Under the pieces are notes generated by a model. The model was not told the DNA's origin and did not search any database. It saw only the letters and a program-made list of their open reading frames with translations. Below, one piece after another: positions 1 to 8,501 of a stretch of 64,000 nt of DNA; position 1 is the stretch's first letter, and each line of letters starts with the position of its first letter. A program made the translations under genes and the position numbers. This DNA comes from Bacteriovorax stolpii (GTDB taxonomy: Bacteria > Bdellovibrionota > Bacteriovoracia > Bacteriovoracales > Bacteriovoracaceae). The stretch covers positions 124,001-188,000 of the forward strand of contig CAMCYI010000002.1 of the NCBI GenBank assembly GCA_945883845.1, read 5' to 3'.

Positions 1-287
1 TTAAGCCACAGATTATAATAGAGCGCACCCGTTGAGAAAGCGACGATACCATATTCACCAGTGGCAAGATCACGAATGGACTGATCAAAGGCCTGAGTGG
101 CTCTCTCAAATGTTTCGGTTTCAGAACGGTCATTCCCCTGACCCGGAAGGTTCAGAAGATAAACATCGTGACCCATTCTTCTTAATTCAATCCCCAGATG
201 CGCCAACGCTGCATCGTTATTATTGAGACCGGCAATGAGGATCAACTTAAGGGGTCTTTTTAGGGACGAGTCTGATAAGGCTGTCAT
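1..287 (-). CDS. alpha/beta hydrolase fold protein (partial, runs off left edge)
   Basis: Only the first 95 residues are visible; the gene continues beyond base 1. From the ATG at 287 the protein has a short polar leader, a hydrophobic strand LILIAGLN, then GHDVYLLNLPGQG and finally VAFSTGALYYN. This is the strand-loop order of alpha/beta hydrolases, and FSTGA fits a nucleophile elbow with Ser as nucleophile (first Gly of G-x-S-x-G replaced by Ala). The start lies inside the preceding gene, with a 41-bp overlap, so the two are very likely co-transcribed. No signal peptide is visible, suggesting a cytoplasmic enzyme, possibly an S33-type serine hydrolase or esterase. The substrate cannot be read from this fragment; the Asp/His of the triad would lie off the window. 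Confidence 0.7.
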   Translation of the reverse strand, partial: MTALSDSSLKRPLKLILIAGLNNNDAALAHLGIELRRMGHDVYLLNLPGQGNDRSETETFERATQAFDQSIRDLATGEYGIVAFSTGALYYNLWL

Positions 288-1680
288 CGAGTTCTTCTAT
301 GTCGAGTTGGTTTACGTAAGAGACTTCTTTGATGGGTTCGTTGATATCTTCCTGGGTGAGTTTTTCCCAATCCATTTTCTCAACGACTTTATCTTTTCTT
401 TTCATCGTCACAGGAAAGGCTTCCCATGTTTCCATCTGCTGCGTCACCCAGCAGTAGATCAGGTCATATTGATCACAGCTGGCCCGGGCATTCTTTCTTA
501 CGACTTCACGATTATTCTGAACGAGTCCGACGTAAGCATGAATCTGGGCGGCATCGAGGTGGTATCCGAAGCGTGACCTTTGGGAAATAACATTGAGAAG
601 ATTCTTTGCCTCATCATAGCGCTCATTCTCGAGGAGAAACGCGGCCATGATTGTCAGCTTACTGATCTGAGTTTGCGGAGATGCAATGTAACGTTCTGCA
701 TACTCAACACCTTTCTGCCAGTCTTTCATAATCCATGCAAGGGGGAGGAGGCGTTCCAGTGCGTTCTGCGAGTTCTGCTTCATCTCGAGGGCAAGTTTAA
801 ACTGGGCATAAGCGAGCTCGTATTTTTTCCGGAGAAGATAAAGATTCCCGCGGATATTTTCTGTATTAGGTGAAGAAAGTCCCTGTACGAGTTTATAAGA
901 ATTCACGAGTTCACCTTGGCGGAAATAAAGGTGACCCATGAGCTCACGGATCTCTGGATCAGAGAGATGATCAATATCGAGTGAGTTGAATTGCGGAATA
1001 ACGACTTCTTCTTGATTCAGATAAAGGGCCATCTTGAGAAGAAGCCTCAGCTCAGGGATCTCAAGGCTCGCAAGTTTGGTTTCCTTGAAAGGTACTTTCG
1101 TAGCGCCATAATTCGGGCGAATCTTCAATTCGATCAGTGTATTCAGCCAGGGAAGTGTTGTCTGGTTTAACGTCCGCGCATTTTCAGTCTGGCACCGGCC
1201 CCATTCGTTTTCGATCTGATACTTTTTTGAAAGAACTAACAGATTGAGAACTTTTAAAACACAGATTCTTTCGTAATGAGGAATCTGTTTCAATTCAGGC
1301 TTACTTAAAAACTCGAGAGATCTCTCGTATTCGCCTTCCATGAAATTCAGGATTCCCTGATAGCGGTAGATGATGGGCTTAAGTCTGGTCTGCGTGTAAT
1401 TTAACTTATCCAGGTACAAACGGGCGAGACGGGTTTCACCGTTCAGGATGTAGTATTTAATTTTCTGGAGTTCCTGTGTCTCGGAATTCTGATCGGCGAC
1501 TTCTGCAATGTTCAGGTCTGCATAGTTCAAAATTTCCTGAGGCCACTTAAGCTTGTCCCTCTTAGACGTAAGTGTGTCGTCCACGCTGGGATTTGACATG
1601 TGTGAATGCTCCAACTGGATGGGAGCGGCCACGGCACTGGAAGTCCAGATGAGGAGGGTTAAAAACAGCTTTAACTTCAT
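247..1680 (-). CDS. exported TPR-like repeat protein
   Basis: The 477-residue product begins with a clear signal peptide (MKLKLFLTLLIWTSSAVAA) and is probably periplasmic. The rest is almost all helical, with many short helix pairs carrying TPR-type spacing, such as YRYQGILNFMEGEYERSLEFL and LYFRQGELVNSYKLVQGL. This suggests a tetratricopeptide scaffold that binds other proteins. I do not recognise a named family. It is the first gene of a minus-strand pair with the alpha/beta hydrolase (41-bp overlap). It is divergent from the secreted-protein gene starting near 1729, with only about 48 bp between them, so the two promoters must share that short space. The C-terminus is charged and looks non-globular. 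Confidence 0.75.
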   Translation of the reverse strand: MKLKLFLTLLIWTSSAVAAPIQLEHSHMSNPSVDDTLTSKRDKLKWPQEILNYADLNIAEVADQNSETQELQKIKYYILNGETRLARLYLDKLNYTQTRLKPIIYRYQGILNFMEGEYERSLEFLSKPELKQIPHYERICVLKVLNLLVLSKKYQIENEWGRCQTENARTLNQTTLPWLNTLIELKIRPNYGATKVPFKETKLASLEIPELRLLLKMALYLNQEEVVIPQFNSLDIDHLSDPEIRELMGHLYFRQGELVNSYKLVQGLSSPNTENIRGNLYLLRKKYELAYAQFKLALEMKQNSQNALERLLPLAWIMKDWQKGVEYAERYIASPQTQISKLTIMAAFLLENERYDEAKNLLNVISQRSRFGYHLDAAQIHAYVGLVQNNREVVRKNARASCDQYDLIYCWVTQQMETWEAFPVTMKRKDKVVEKMDWEKLTQEDINEPIKEVSYVNQLDIEELDDSLIRLVPKKTP

Positions 1681-1728
1681 AGTAAACCTATCGAAATTTT
1701 CACCGATAAGTTTACATATAAGAATGGA

Positions 1729-3369
1729 GTGGAGTTGATTAAAATTGTCGGAATTCTCCTATTGATGTTTTCACTGTCTGCTGGTGCCCTGGTGCCTGTC
1801 GAGGGGATCATTATGGGTGAAGCTAACCGCACGTATCAGAATGATCCCCTTTCTTTCATCTTCAGAGACCGCTCTGACCTTCCCCACGACGACGAACTTA
1901 TCAAGGCCAAATTTTACAGGCACTCAGTGGTCAGAGGAATGGAGCTGACAGAGAGCTGTAACTATCTTTCCCCAGGTACTTACACAGAAAGATGGCGTGA
2001 AGTGCAGGCGAAGAGATCATTTGTTTCAGGACTTCAGTACATCGGCCTTGATACAACCGTTAAGGCCATCGGAAGCTACGCTAAGATCCTCGACATCCAG
2101 GAAGACAGTTATAAAAAGATGACTGAGAATCTGGTCCGCAATTATTGCTCTAAAAATCTCACGGTTATTTCTCTCAGAAATATCCAGAAATCTTTAGAAG
2201 AGTCTTACGCAAATCCTCTTGAGGACGTCATACCATCTCTAAGTCTCTCTCCCTACGTGAGCCTGGACGTAAAAAATAAGACTGAGTCACTTGATACCCG
2301 TAAGAAAGAATTCGAGTACATCATCAAAAACTTCCGTGCCTTTTGCTCGTGGGGTGGTTCTGCAGATGATTACAGGATGCTTGCACCTTATCTTAAAAAT
2401 CCTTTCGTCATGGGTTTTGTCATCGAAAGTATGTCAGGTCTCAAAGCTAGCTTTGATCAAAAATCAAAAAGTGTTGTGGCAAAAGAAAGTGATAGTTCAG
2501 TTCAGGTGGCCTGCAAAGAACTTATCTGTCGTGAAATGAATCCTCAGGATTTTGAAAAAAGCTTTCCTCTCAGTAGTGGATCAACAGGCGTGAACACAGA
2601 CCTGAAAAAAATCTACTGCGGATCATTCCGCGAAATGGATATCCAGTCCCGTGAGGCCTTGGCGGAAGTGAAGGCGTGGATCAAATCCGCTGATGAAGAA
2701 ACTTTTTTGCTTGAAGCGAACGTTTTTCTTTCACTTCTTTCCGGAGTGCCGGATCTCCTTCTCGCAGCTGACACTTACCAGGAAGCGATGCCTCTCGTAA
2801 AAAGCTATACTGAAGAGAGATGGAATCAGTGGGCGAATAATCTTCTGTCGAGTTTTTCACAGAACCTGCTCTACGAAGAAAGTCTGAAAGTGAAAGCCTT
2901 AAGCCGCGATCGTCTTACGTTCAAGCAAAGAAAACGGTTTACTCTGGATTTCTCAATTACGATGGGTGAACTTGATCGTCTGGTTGAAGGCGATAAAATG
3001 AAACTTGGATTTAACATCCATCTTTCAAAAAACTATATCCGTTACATGCGCTCGCGTTGGGATGATCTCGCCCGTAAGGCCGATCTTGAAGGCCAGGGAC
3101 CTCTCAAGGAAGAGTTTGCCAAGATTATCGATATGAAACTTCAGGAGAAAGAGAAGCTCTTTGCGCAGCCTTTATGGAACAAAGACTTCTCTCGCCTCAT
3201 TGTGGAAGAAATTTTCGCCCAGATCCTGGCCTATGAAGGGGACCTCTTCGATTCTTATAAGGATGAGATGCTGGATATCCCGATCAAGTTTACCTTCGGT
3301 AATATGGCCTTAGGCTATCTTCGCTACCGCTCAGATGTACGTGCCCAGCGTCTTAAACTAAATCTATAG
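1729..3369 (+). CDS. exported hypothetical protein
   Basis: The product has 546 residues, a signal peptide ending near SLSAGALVP, and a largely helical mature part with several cysteines (around 77, 139, 206, 254, 259 and 291) that could form periplasmic disulfides. I recognise no family. The start is uncertain: GTG at 1729 has a weak ribosome site, while an in-frame TTG at 1735 is preceded by GGAG with a 5-base spacer and gives a tidier signal peptide (MIKIVGILLL). The ATG at 1724 runs into a stop after four codons. It is followed after 66 bp by the sigma-factor gene, which seems to have its own promoter. Confidence 0.7.
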   Translation: MELIKIVGILLLMFSLSAGALVPVEGIIMGEANRTYQNDPLSFIFRDRSDLPHDDELIKAKFYRHSVVRGMELTESCNYLSPGTYTERWREVQAKRSFVSGLQYIGLDTTVKAIGSYAKILDIQEDSYKKMTENLVRNYCSKNLTVISLRNIQKSLEESYANPLEDVIPSLSLSPYVSLDVKNKTESLDTRKKEFEYIIKNFRAFCSWGGSADDYRMLAPYLKNPFVMGFVIESMSGLKASFDQKSKSVVAKESDSSVQVACKELICREMNPQDFEKSFPLSSGSTGVNTDLKKIYCGSFREMDIQSREALAEVKAWIKSADEETFLLEANVFLSLLSGVPDLLLAADTYQEAMPLVKSYTEERWNQWANNLLSSFSQNLLYEESLKVKALSRDRLTFKQRKRFTLDFSITMGELDRLVEGDKMKLGFNIHLSKNYIRYMRSRWDDLARKADLEGQGPLKEEFAKIIDMKLQEKEKLFAQPLWNKDFSRLIVEEIFAQILAYEGDLFDSYKDEMLDIPIKFTFGNMALGYLRYRSDVRAQRLKLNL

Positions 3370-3401
3370 ACACTTCCGATAATAATGTTCTTTTGGTACC
3401 C

Positions 3402-3431
3402 TTGACTCTTTTCTGAGGGAATCCATCTTAT
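3402..3431 (+). promoter_or_regulatory. possible promoter just upstream of sigma-factor gene
   Basis: TTGACT at 3402-3407 and TCTTAT at 3426-3431 are 18 bases apart, a fair -35/-10 pair. The -10 lies only 4 bases before the ATG at 3436, so transcription would begin at or next to the start codon. The purine-rich GAGGGA at 3415-3420 is 15 bases from the ATG, too far for an ordinary ribosome site. A leaderless mRNA is possible, but the -10 is weak. Confidence 0.3.
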
Positions 3432-3435
3432 TTAT

Positions 3436-4464
3436 ATGGCGAAAAAAGTTTCAAAAAAAGATATCACTCCGGAGATCATCTCGGGGCCCGCAAGAGCGAA
3501 GGGCAAAGAGAAAAAATCAGACGTGATTGATGTTCACATGGACGACGAAGAAGTTCCTCTCATTGATAAGAGTGAAATTTCTGTTTCCGTACTATCTAAA
3601 AATCTTCCCGCCATCAGAAAATCGACTGACCTTAAAGTCCAGGATCCTCTCACACATTACCTGAAAGAAATTACCCGTCATAAACTCCTCTCCATTGAAG
3701 AAGAGCGTGAACTCACGGCTGAACTTCTCAGAACTGGTGACATTGATGTCGCGAAGAAACTCGTTCTCGCCAATCTTCGTCTCGTTGTGAAAATTGCTCT
3801 TGAATATAAAAGTTCCTACAAGAACATCATGGATCTGATTCAGGAAGGGAACATCGGACTCATGAAGGCCGTCTCGAAATATGATCCCAGTAAGGGCGCA
3901 AAGCTTTCGTACTATGCGAGCTGGTGGATTCGTTCTTATATCCTGAAATACATCCTCGATAATTTCAGACTCGTGAAAATCGGAACTACCCAGGAACAGA
4001 AAAAACTTTTCTACAATCTCATGCGCGAAAAACAGCGACTGATGAATATGGGGATCAACCCCGATGTCAAACAACTTTCTGAAAATCTCGGAGTTTCCGA
4101 GAAGGCCGTGATCGAAATGGATCATCGCCTCGGTACTCACGGTCAGGAAGTCAGCATGGACAGGCCACTCGATGAAGATGGGCGTCAAAGCCTGGCCGAC
4201 CTGATTGGGGATTCCCACCCTGGCCCGGAAGAAGAACTCGAAGGAATTCAGAATCTCGAAATTTTGAAAGAGAATCTCGGGGACTTTTTGAAAAACCTCA
4301 AGCCAAGGGATCAGGAAATCTTCAAAAAACGGTTACTTAGCGAGATTCCGGAGAGTCTTCAAAGCATTGCAGACGAGTACGGAGTGTCCCGGGAGCGCAT
4401 TCGTCAGGTGGAAGAGCGTTTGATCGGACAATTAAAGATTTACATGTCGGACTTTCTTCGCTAA
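3436..4464 (+). CDS. sigma-70 family factor, RpoH-like
   Basis: This 342-residue product is an alternative RNA polymerase sigma factor. Residues 1-65 are a charged, probably disordered extension. Region 1.2 starts at about 70 (DPLTHYLKEI). Region 2 covers about 105-180 with NLRLVVKIA, DLIQEGNIGLMKA and YASWWIRSYI, the core-binding and -10 recognition parts. Directly after it, EQKKLFYNL (188-195 region) matches the RpoH box, the hallmark of sigma-32 proteins. Region 4 (about 288-340) has a helix-turn-helix SLQSIADEYGVSRERIRQVE for the -35 element. I therefore call it RpoH-like, a candidate heat-shock or stress sigma factor. Predatory bacteria of this group often carry more than one RpoH paralog, so I leave the symbol blank. 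It precedes rpsO by about 108 bp. Confidence 0.9.
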   Translation: MAKKVSKKDITPEIISGPARAKGKEKKSDVIDVHMDDEEVPLIDKSEISVSVLSKNLPAIRKSTDLKVQDPLTHYLKEITRHKLLSIEEERELTAELLRTGDIDVAKKLVLANLRLVVKIALEYKSSYKNIMDLIQEGNIGLMKAVSKYDPSKGAKLSYYASWWIRSYILKYILDNFRLVKIGTTQEQKKLFYNLMREKQRLMNMGINPDVKQLSENLGVSEKAVIEMDHRLGTHGQEVSMDRPLDEDGRQSLADLIGDSHPGPEEELEGIQNLEILKENLGDFLKNLKPRDQEIFKKRLLSEIPESLQSIADEYGVSRERIRQVEERLIGQLKIYMSDFLR

Positions 4465-4572
4465 AAATTCTCTTAACTTCATATTATCACGAGGAAATGT
4501 CCGCAATAACGCGAGACTTTGACCTTGTTCTAGGTTTCACCACAACGGTGCTACTTGGGCATAGGAGACAAC

Positions 4573-4839
4573 ATGATCACAGCAGAAAAGTCCAAAGAGC
4601 TTTCTCAAAAGTTCGGCGGCAATGAAAAGAACTCTGGAAGCGTAGAAGTTCAGGTAGCAGTTCTCACTGAGAGAATCAAAAACCTCACTCCACACTTCGA
4701 GAAAAACAAGCAAGACCACTCAGGCATGAGAGGGTTGATGAAGATGATCGGTAAGCGCCGTTCACTTCTCAAGTATCTGGGCAGAACTGATGACGCTCGT
4801 TACACGAAACTCATCGGCGAACTCGGACTTCGTAAGTAA
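4573..4839 (+). CDS. rpsO: 30S ribosomal protein S15
   Basis: An 88-residue protein with the S15 signature: EKSKELSQKFGGNEKNSGS, QVAVLTERIKNLT, HFEKNKQDHSGMRGL and GKRRSLLKYL. It binds the central domain of 16S rRNA during 30S assembly. I start it at the ATG at 4573, which has AGGAG five bases upstream and gives the usual S15 N-terminus (MITAEKSKEL). A longer in-frame reading from 4555 is not supported by a ribosome site. A strong terminator follows directly, then pnp, the classic rpsO-pnp order. Confidence 0.98.
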   Translation: MITAEKSKELSQKFGGNEKNSGSVEVQVAVLTERIKNLTPHFEKNKQDHSGMRGLMKMIGKRRSLLKYLGRTDDARYTKLIGELGLRK

Positions 4840-4850
4840 ATTAACAATGA

Positions 4851-4883
4851 AGGGGCCTCGTTTTTTTAAAACGAGGCCCCTTT
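4851..4883 (+). terminator. rho-independent terminator after rpsO
   Basis: AGGGGCCTCGTTTT pairs with AAAACGAGGCCCCT around a short loop and is followed by TTTGTCTTTT. This strong hairpin lies 11 bases after the rpsO stop and separates it from pnp, as in many bacteria. Confidence 0.95.
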
Positions 4884-5018
4884 GTCTTTTTAAGATGGAT
4901 TTTGATCACCGCGGGATATTTAAGGGATAAAAAGTTTTTTGATTCATTCACCTAACTCTTTATCTCTCAAACTCTCAGGCCACTTTTCAAACCCCCTCAA
5001 AAAAAGAAAACATAAAAC

Positions 5019-5041
5019 GCACGACCATCAATTGGCCGTGC
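5019..5041 (+). promoter_or_regulatory. hairpin in the pnp leader
   Basis: GCACG-A-CCA and TGG-C-CGTGC form an eight-pair stem with one mismatch and a 5-base loop, ending 10 bases before the pnp ribosome site (AGGAG). In E. coli, PNPase controls its own mRNA through a leader stem cut by RNase III. A leader hairpin here could play that part, but this is inference from position. The stem is small and lacks a T-run, so it is not a terminator. Confidence 0.4.
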
Positions 5042-5060
5042 TTGATATTTAGGAGACCCT

Positions 5061-7184
5061 ATGTTGAACAACAAAAAAGAATTCAAGATGAACTACGGTG
5101 GTAAGGAAATCACCCTCGAAACAGGACGTTTCGCCAAACAAGCGACTTCCTCAGTTCTCGCTTCATGCGATGGAACTCAGGTTCTCGTAACCCTCATGTG
5201 CGCTAAAGAAGTTAACGACGGCCAGGACTTCTTCCCACTGATGGTTGATTACAAAGAAAAATTCTACGCTGCCGGAAAATTCCTCGGTGGATTCATGAAA
5301 CGCGAAAGCCGTCCTTCAAACGCGGAGATCCTGATCATGCGTCTGATCGACCGCCCACTTCGTCCATTGTTCCCAGAAGGCTTCATGTACGAGACAATCG
5401 TTACAGCGCAAGTTCTCTCTATGGGCAAAGGCGATCCTGAAGTTCTTGCTGGTCTTGGTACTTCTGCTGCGATCTCAATCTCTGACGTTCCCTTCAGCGG
5501 GCCACTTGGTTTCGCGAAAGTCGGCAAGATTGATGGCAACCTCACACTCAATCCTTCAAAAGAAGATTTCAAAACTTCGAACCTCGAGCTCCTCGTTGCT
5601 GGTTCAAAAGATGCCGTTCTGATGGTTGAAGGTGAAGCGAATGAAGTTTCTGAAGCAGATATGCTTGAGGCGATCTTCTTCGGTCACGCGAACATCAAAG
5701 AATTCTGCAAGCTCGTTGAAACGATGGTTAAAGAAGTTGGACATAAGAAACGCGAGTTCACTCCTGTGACTCCAAACGCAACGATGATGGCAGAGTCTTT
5801 TAAAGACTTCACAGCTGATGCCCGCAAGGTTCTCGCGATCAATGTTAAACAAGATCGTTCAAATGCTACAAGCGGACTTAAGAAAATCATCAAAGAAGGC
5901 CTCAAGGCAAATCCAACGAAGTTTGGTTTGACTGAAACTTCTGACTTCGGAAAAGAAGCTGCGAAAGTCACTGACGAAGTTCTTTATAAACTCATGCGCG
6001 CTGATATTCTTAACGAAGAAAAACGTATTGCTGCCCGTCCGATCACAAAAGTACGTGAGATTGAAACTGAAACTTCAGTTCTCTCAGGAGTTCACGGTTC
6101 AGCTCTCTTCACTCGTGGTGAAACACAGGTTATCGCTGCTGTTACCATCGGTGGTAAAGAAGGCGAGCAGATGTACGATTCTATCCACGGTGTTGGATGG
6201 GATAAATTCTACCTTCACTATGCTATGCAGCCGTTCTCGGTTGGTGAAGCTCGTGGTTACAGAGGTGTAGGACGCCGTGAAGTTGGTCACGGTAACCTCG
6301 CTGAGCGCGCTCTCAAAAAAGCGATGCCAGCCCAAGCTGATTTCCCTTATACGATCCGTGTAGCCTGTGAAGTTCTTGAATCTAACGGTTCATCTTCAAT
6401 GGGTTCAGTCTGTTCAGGTTCAATGGCATTGCAAGATGCTGGTGTTCCTCTGAAAGGTCCAGTTGCCGGTATCGCGATGGGACTCATCAAAGAAGGCGAC
6501 AAGTACAAGATCCTCACTGACATCCTTGGTGATGAAGATCATCTCGGTGATATGGATTTCAAACTTGCCGGTACAGCAAATGGCATCACTGCCATTCAAA
6601 TGGATATGAAAATTGCCGGTATCTCTGAGCAGATCTTCAAAGAAGCTCTCACCCAGGCGAAAGAAGCACGCACTCATATCCTTGGTGAGATGGCGAAGAC
6701 TATCTCTACACACCGTCCGACATTCAAAGCGGGCGTACCACAGATCAAGTCGTTTAAGATTGCTCCGGATAAAATCGGCGCACTCATCGGCCCTGGTGGG
6801 AAAAACATTAAAGCTCTCCAGGAAAACTTCAAAGTTTCTATGGATGTTGCTGAAGATGGAACTGTTAAAGTTCTTGGTGTCGATGTTCAAAAAATTGATG
6901 AAGTTATCGCACTCGCTGATATGCAGCTCAATGGTCCGAAGATCGGTGCCGTCTATAACGGTCAGGTTGCGACGATTAAAGAGTACGGAGCGTTTGTTGA
7001 TATCGTTCCGGGATTAGCAGGGCTTGTTCACGTTTCTGAAATCGCTGATGAGCGCGTGAATGATCCGAATGACTATATCTCTGAAGGGGACATGGTAGAT
7101 GTGAAAGTTCTTGAAGTTGACCGTTTCGGCAAAATCAAGCTTTCAATCCGCGCCGTGAAACCTCTCACTAAGAAAGTTAAATAA
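5061..7184 (+). CDS. pnp: polynucleotide phosphorylase
   Basis: The 707-residue product is PNPase, the phosphorolytic 3'-5' exoribonuclease of mRNA decay. Two RNase PH-like halves are visible: the first includes FFPLMVDYKEKFYAAGK and FMKRESRPS, the second FYLHYAMQPFSVGEARG and SNGSSSMGSVCSGSMAL, with the acidic DILGDEDHLGDMDFK near the active site. A KH domain follows near 565-620 (KIGALIGPGGKNIKAL) and an S1 RNA-binding domain near 630-695 (GQVATIKEYGAFVDI). Length and order match the family. The ribosome site AGGAG lies just upstream of the ATG. The stop overlaps the dut start (TAATG), so the two genes are translationally coupled. Confidence 0.98.
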   Translation: MLNNKKEFKMNYGGKEITLETGRFAKQATSSVLASCDGTQVLVTLMCAKEVNDGQDFFPLMVDYKEKFYAAGKFLGGFMKRESRPSNAEILIMRLIDRPLRPLFPEGFMYETIVTAQVLSMGKGDPEVLAGLGTSAAISISDVPFSGPLGFAKVGKIDGNLTLNPSKEDFKTSNLELLVAGSKDAVLMVEGEANEVSEADMLEAIFFGHANIKEFCKLVETMVKEVGHKKREFTPVTPNATMMAESFKDFTADARKVLAINVKQDRSNATSGLKKIIKEGLKANPTKFGLTETSDFGKEAAKVTDEVLYKLMRADILNEEKRIAARPITKVREIETETSVLSGVHGSALFTRGETQVIAAVTIGGKEGEQMYDSIHGVGWDKFYLHYAMQPFSVGEARGYRGVGRREVGHGNLAERALKKAMPAQADFPYTIRVACEVLESNGSSSMGSVCSGSMALQDAGVPLKGPVAGIAMGLIKEGDKYKILTDILGDEDHLGDMDFKLAGTANGITAIQMDMKIAGISEQIFKEALTQAKEARTHILGEMAKTISTHRPTFKAGVPQIKSFKIAPDKIGALIGPGGKNIKALQENFKVSMDVAEDGTVKVLGVDVQKIDEVIALADMQLNGPKIGAVYNGQVATIKEYGAFVDIVPGLAGLVHVSEIADERVNDPNDYISEGDMVDVKVLEVDRFGKIKLSIRAVKPLTKKVK

Positions 7185-7648
7185 TGTCGACCGTTGTAGA
7201 AGTTAAAGTAAAAACCCTGGATCATTATGATCCGGGGTTTGAGCTTCCATTTTATGCAACTGAAGGTGCTGCTGGTGCTGACATCCGTGCCTCGATCCCT
7301 GAAAAGAAGTCCCTGACAGTAAAACCTGGTGAGCGAGCTCTCGTGCCTACCGGCATCTGCATGGAAATCCCTCTTGGTTACGAAGTCCAGGTTCGTCCGC
7401 GTTCTGGTCTTTCACTGAAGTCGCCACTCATGGTGGTGAACTCGCCAGGCACAATTGATTGTGACTACCGGGGTGAAGTGAACATTATTATCGGAAATTT
7501 TGGTAAAGAAGACTATGTGATCGAGCACGGTCTCCGGATCGCCCAGCTCGTTCTCGCTCCAGTCACTCAGGCAAGATACGTCACAACTCACACTCTGAAT
7601 GAAACACAGAGGGGAGCCGGGGGCTTTGGCTCGACAGGTACACGTTAA
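7184..7648 (+). CDS. dut: dUTP diphosphatase
   Basis: Trimeric dUTPase of 154 residues, hydrolysing dUTP to dUMP and pyrophosphate to keep uracil out of DNA and to supply dTMP synthesis. All five family motifs are visible in order: AGADIRA (I), RPRSGLS (II), GTIDCDYRGEV (III, with the catalytic Asp and uracil-binding Tyr), GLRIAQLVL (IV) and RGAGGFGSTG (V). It overlaps the pnp stop by one base, so translation is coupled to pnp. The residues before motif I are slightly longer than in E. coli Dut, which is normal among bacteria. Confidence 0.97.
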   Translation: MSTVVEVKVKTLDHYDPGFELPFYATEGAAGADIRASIPEKKSLTVKPGERALVPTGICMEIPLGYEVQVRPRSGLSLKSPLMVVNSPGTIDCDYRGEVNIIIGNFGKEDYVIEHGLRIAQLVLAPVTQARYVTTHTLNETQRGAGGFGSTGTR

Positions 7649-7668
7649 ATTTCAACAAGGATGCTGTT

Positions 7669-7950
7669 ATGGAAATAAAAGTTCCCTACGCTAATATCAC
7701 TGATAAAAAACAAGGCTACGAAGCTGCGAAAAAACTGATCCCTGAAGTCATCGCAAAATTCAATGTATCCGCAGACGTGAAGAACGACGATTCGGCAACG
7801 ATGCTGACAGCTAAAGGCACGGGCTTTGAAGCAAAAATTCAGTTTAATGAAACTGAAGCTGTGGTCAGTGTTGATCTGGGCTTTCTTCTGAAACCATTTA
7901 AAGGAAAGATTCTCGAGACTATCGAGAAACAAATTAAAAAAGTTGTATGA
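7669..7950 (+). CDS. PHA granule-regulation-type small protein
   Basis: A 93-residue protein whose C-terminal half (VVSVDLGFLLKPFKGKILET) matches the pattern of the 'polyhydroxyalkanoic acid system protein' family (PHA_gran_rgn), small proteins found with PHA synthesis genes in some bacteria but also widely elsewhere. The role of that family is poorly defined. No PHA synthase or phasin lies in this window, so the PHA link rests on the family name alone. It has no signal peptide. It follows dut after 20 bp and its stop overlaps the ferredoxin start (ATGA), so it belongs to the pnp-dut transcription unit. Confidence 0.65.
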   Translation: MEIKVPYANITDKKQGYEAAKKLIPEVIAKFNVSADVKNDDSATMLTAKGTGFEAKIQFNETEAVVSVDLGFLLKPFKGKILETIEKQIKKVV

Positions 7951-8489
7951 GTTTTAAATGCACACTCTGGCCATCTGGTGAGGTCATCGAACTGAAGGGC
8001 GAAAAATCTCTTCTTCTTGAGCTCAAAGAGGCCGGCAAAAAAATTAAATCAAGTTGTGGCGGTTGTGCCACATGTTCTGACTGTTCGATCATTGTGAAGT
8101 CGGGGGAGAGCAATTTGACCCCACAGACCTTTGAAGAACTGAGACTTTTGGGAAATGTTTTTCACATCACCAAGGAAAGACTTTCATGTCAGGCGAAAGT
8201 CCTGGGAGAAGTGACCTTGGATATATCTGCTCACGAAAAAGCGACTAAGACAGAGAGTTCAACGTCCGCCTCAGGGCCAAAAAGCACCACAACGAAGCTG
8301 AAAAAGAGAGATGATCTCGTAAAAGCGGCCAGAGAAAATGAGGAAAAAGGCGAACCAAAATCGTCGGACAGTTGGTATAAACACTGGGAAAAGGGTGAGC
8401 AACCGGAAAACCAACCTAAGAAATTAGGGGGCAATCGCCGGCCAAGATCCTTCACGTATTCAGATGATAAAGAAGATGAAGAAAAATAA
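7947..8489 (+). CDS. [2Fe-2S] ferredoxin with charged C-terminal tail
   Basis: Residues 1-90 form an adrenodoxin-type [2Fe-2S] ferredoxin. The cluster ligands are in SCGGCATCSDCS (C-x5-C-x2-C pattern, with an additional Cys inside) and a fourth Cys in RLSCQAKV. It would carry electrons in the cytoplasm, partner unknown. The remaining 90 residues are Lys/Glu/Ser-rich and look disordered (SSTSASGPKSTTTKLKKRDD, SWYKHWEKGEQ), which is unusual for a ferredoxin of about 100 residues. The start overlaps the upstream stop by ATGA, indicating coupling. The peptide transporter gene begins 12 bp later with its own AGGAG site. Confidence 0.88.
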   Translation: MSFKCTLWPSGEVIELKGEKSLLLELKEAGKKIKSSCGGCATCSDCSIIVKSGESNLTPQTFEELRLLGNVFHITKERLSCQAKVLGEVTLDISAHEKATKTESSTSASGPKSTTTKLKKRDDLVKAARENEEKGEPKSSDSWYKHWEKGEQPENQPKKLGGNRRPRSFTYSDDKEDEEK

Positions 8490-8501
8490 TAGGAGTTAAA
8501 C

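Noticed and set aside
3592..4218. Long open frame antisense to the sigma-factor gene
   Set aside because: It mirrors the codon pattern of a certain gene on the other strand, has no ribosome site and no recognisable domain.
4884..5060. Riboswitch upstream of pnp
   Set aside because: Only one small hairpin is visible and no known riboswitch core motif could be recognised.
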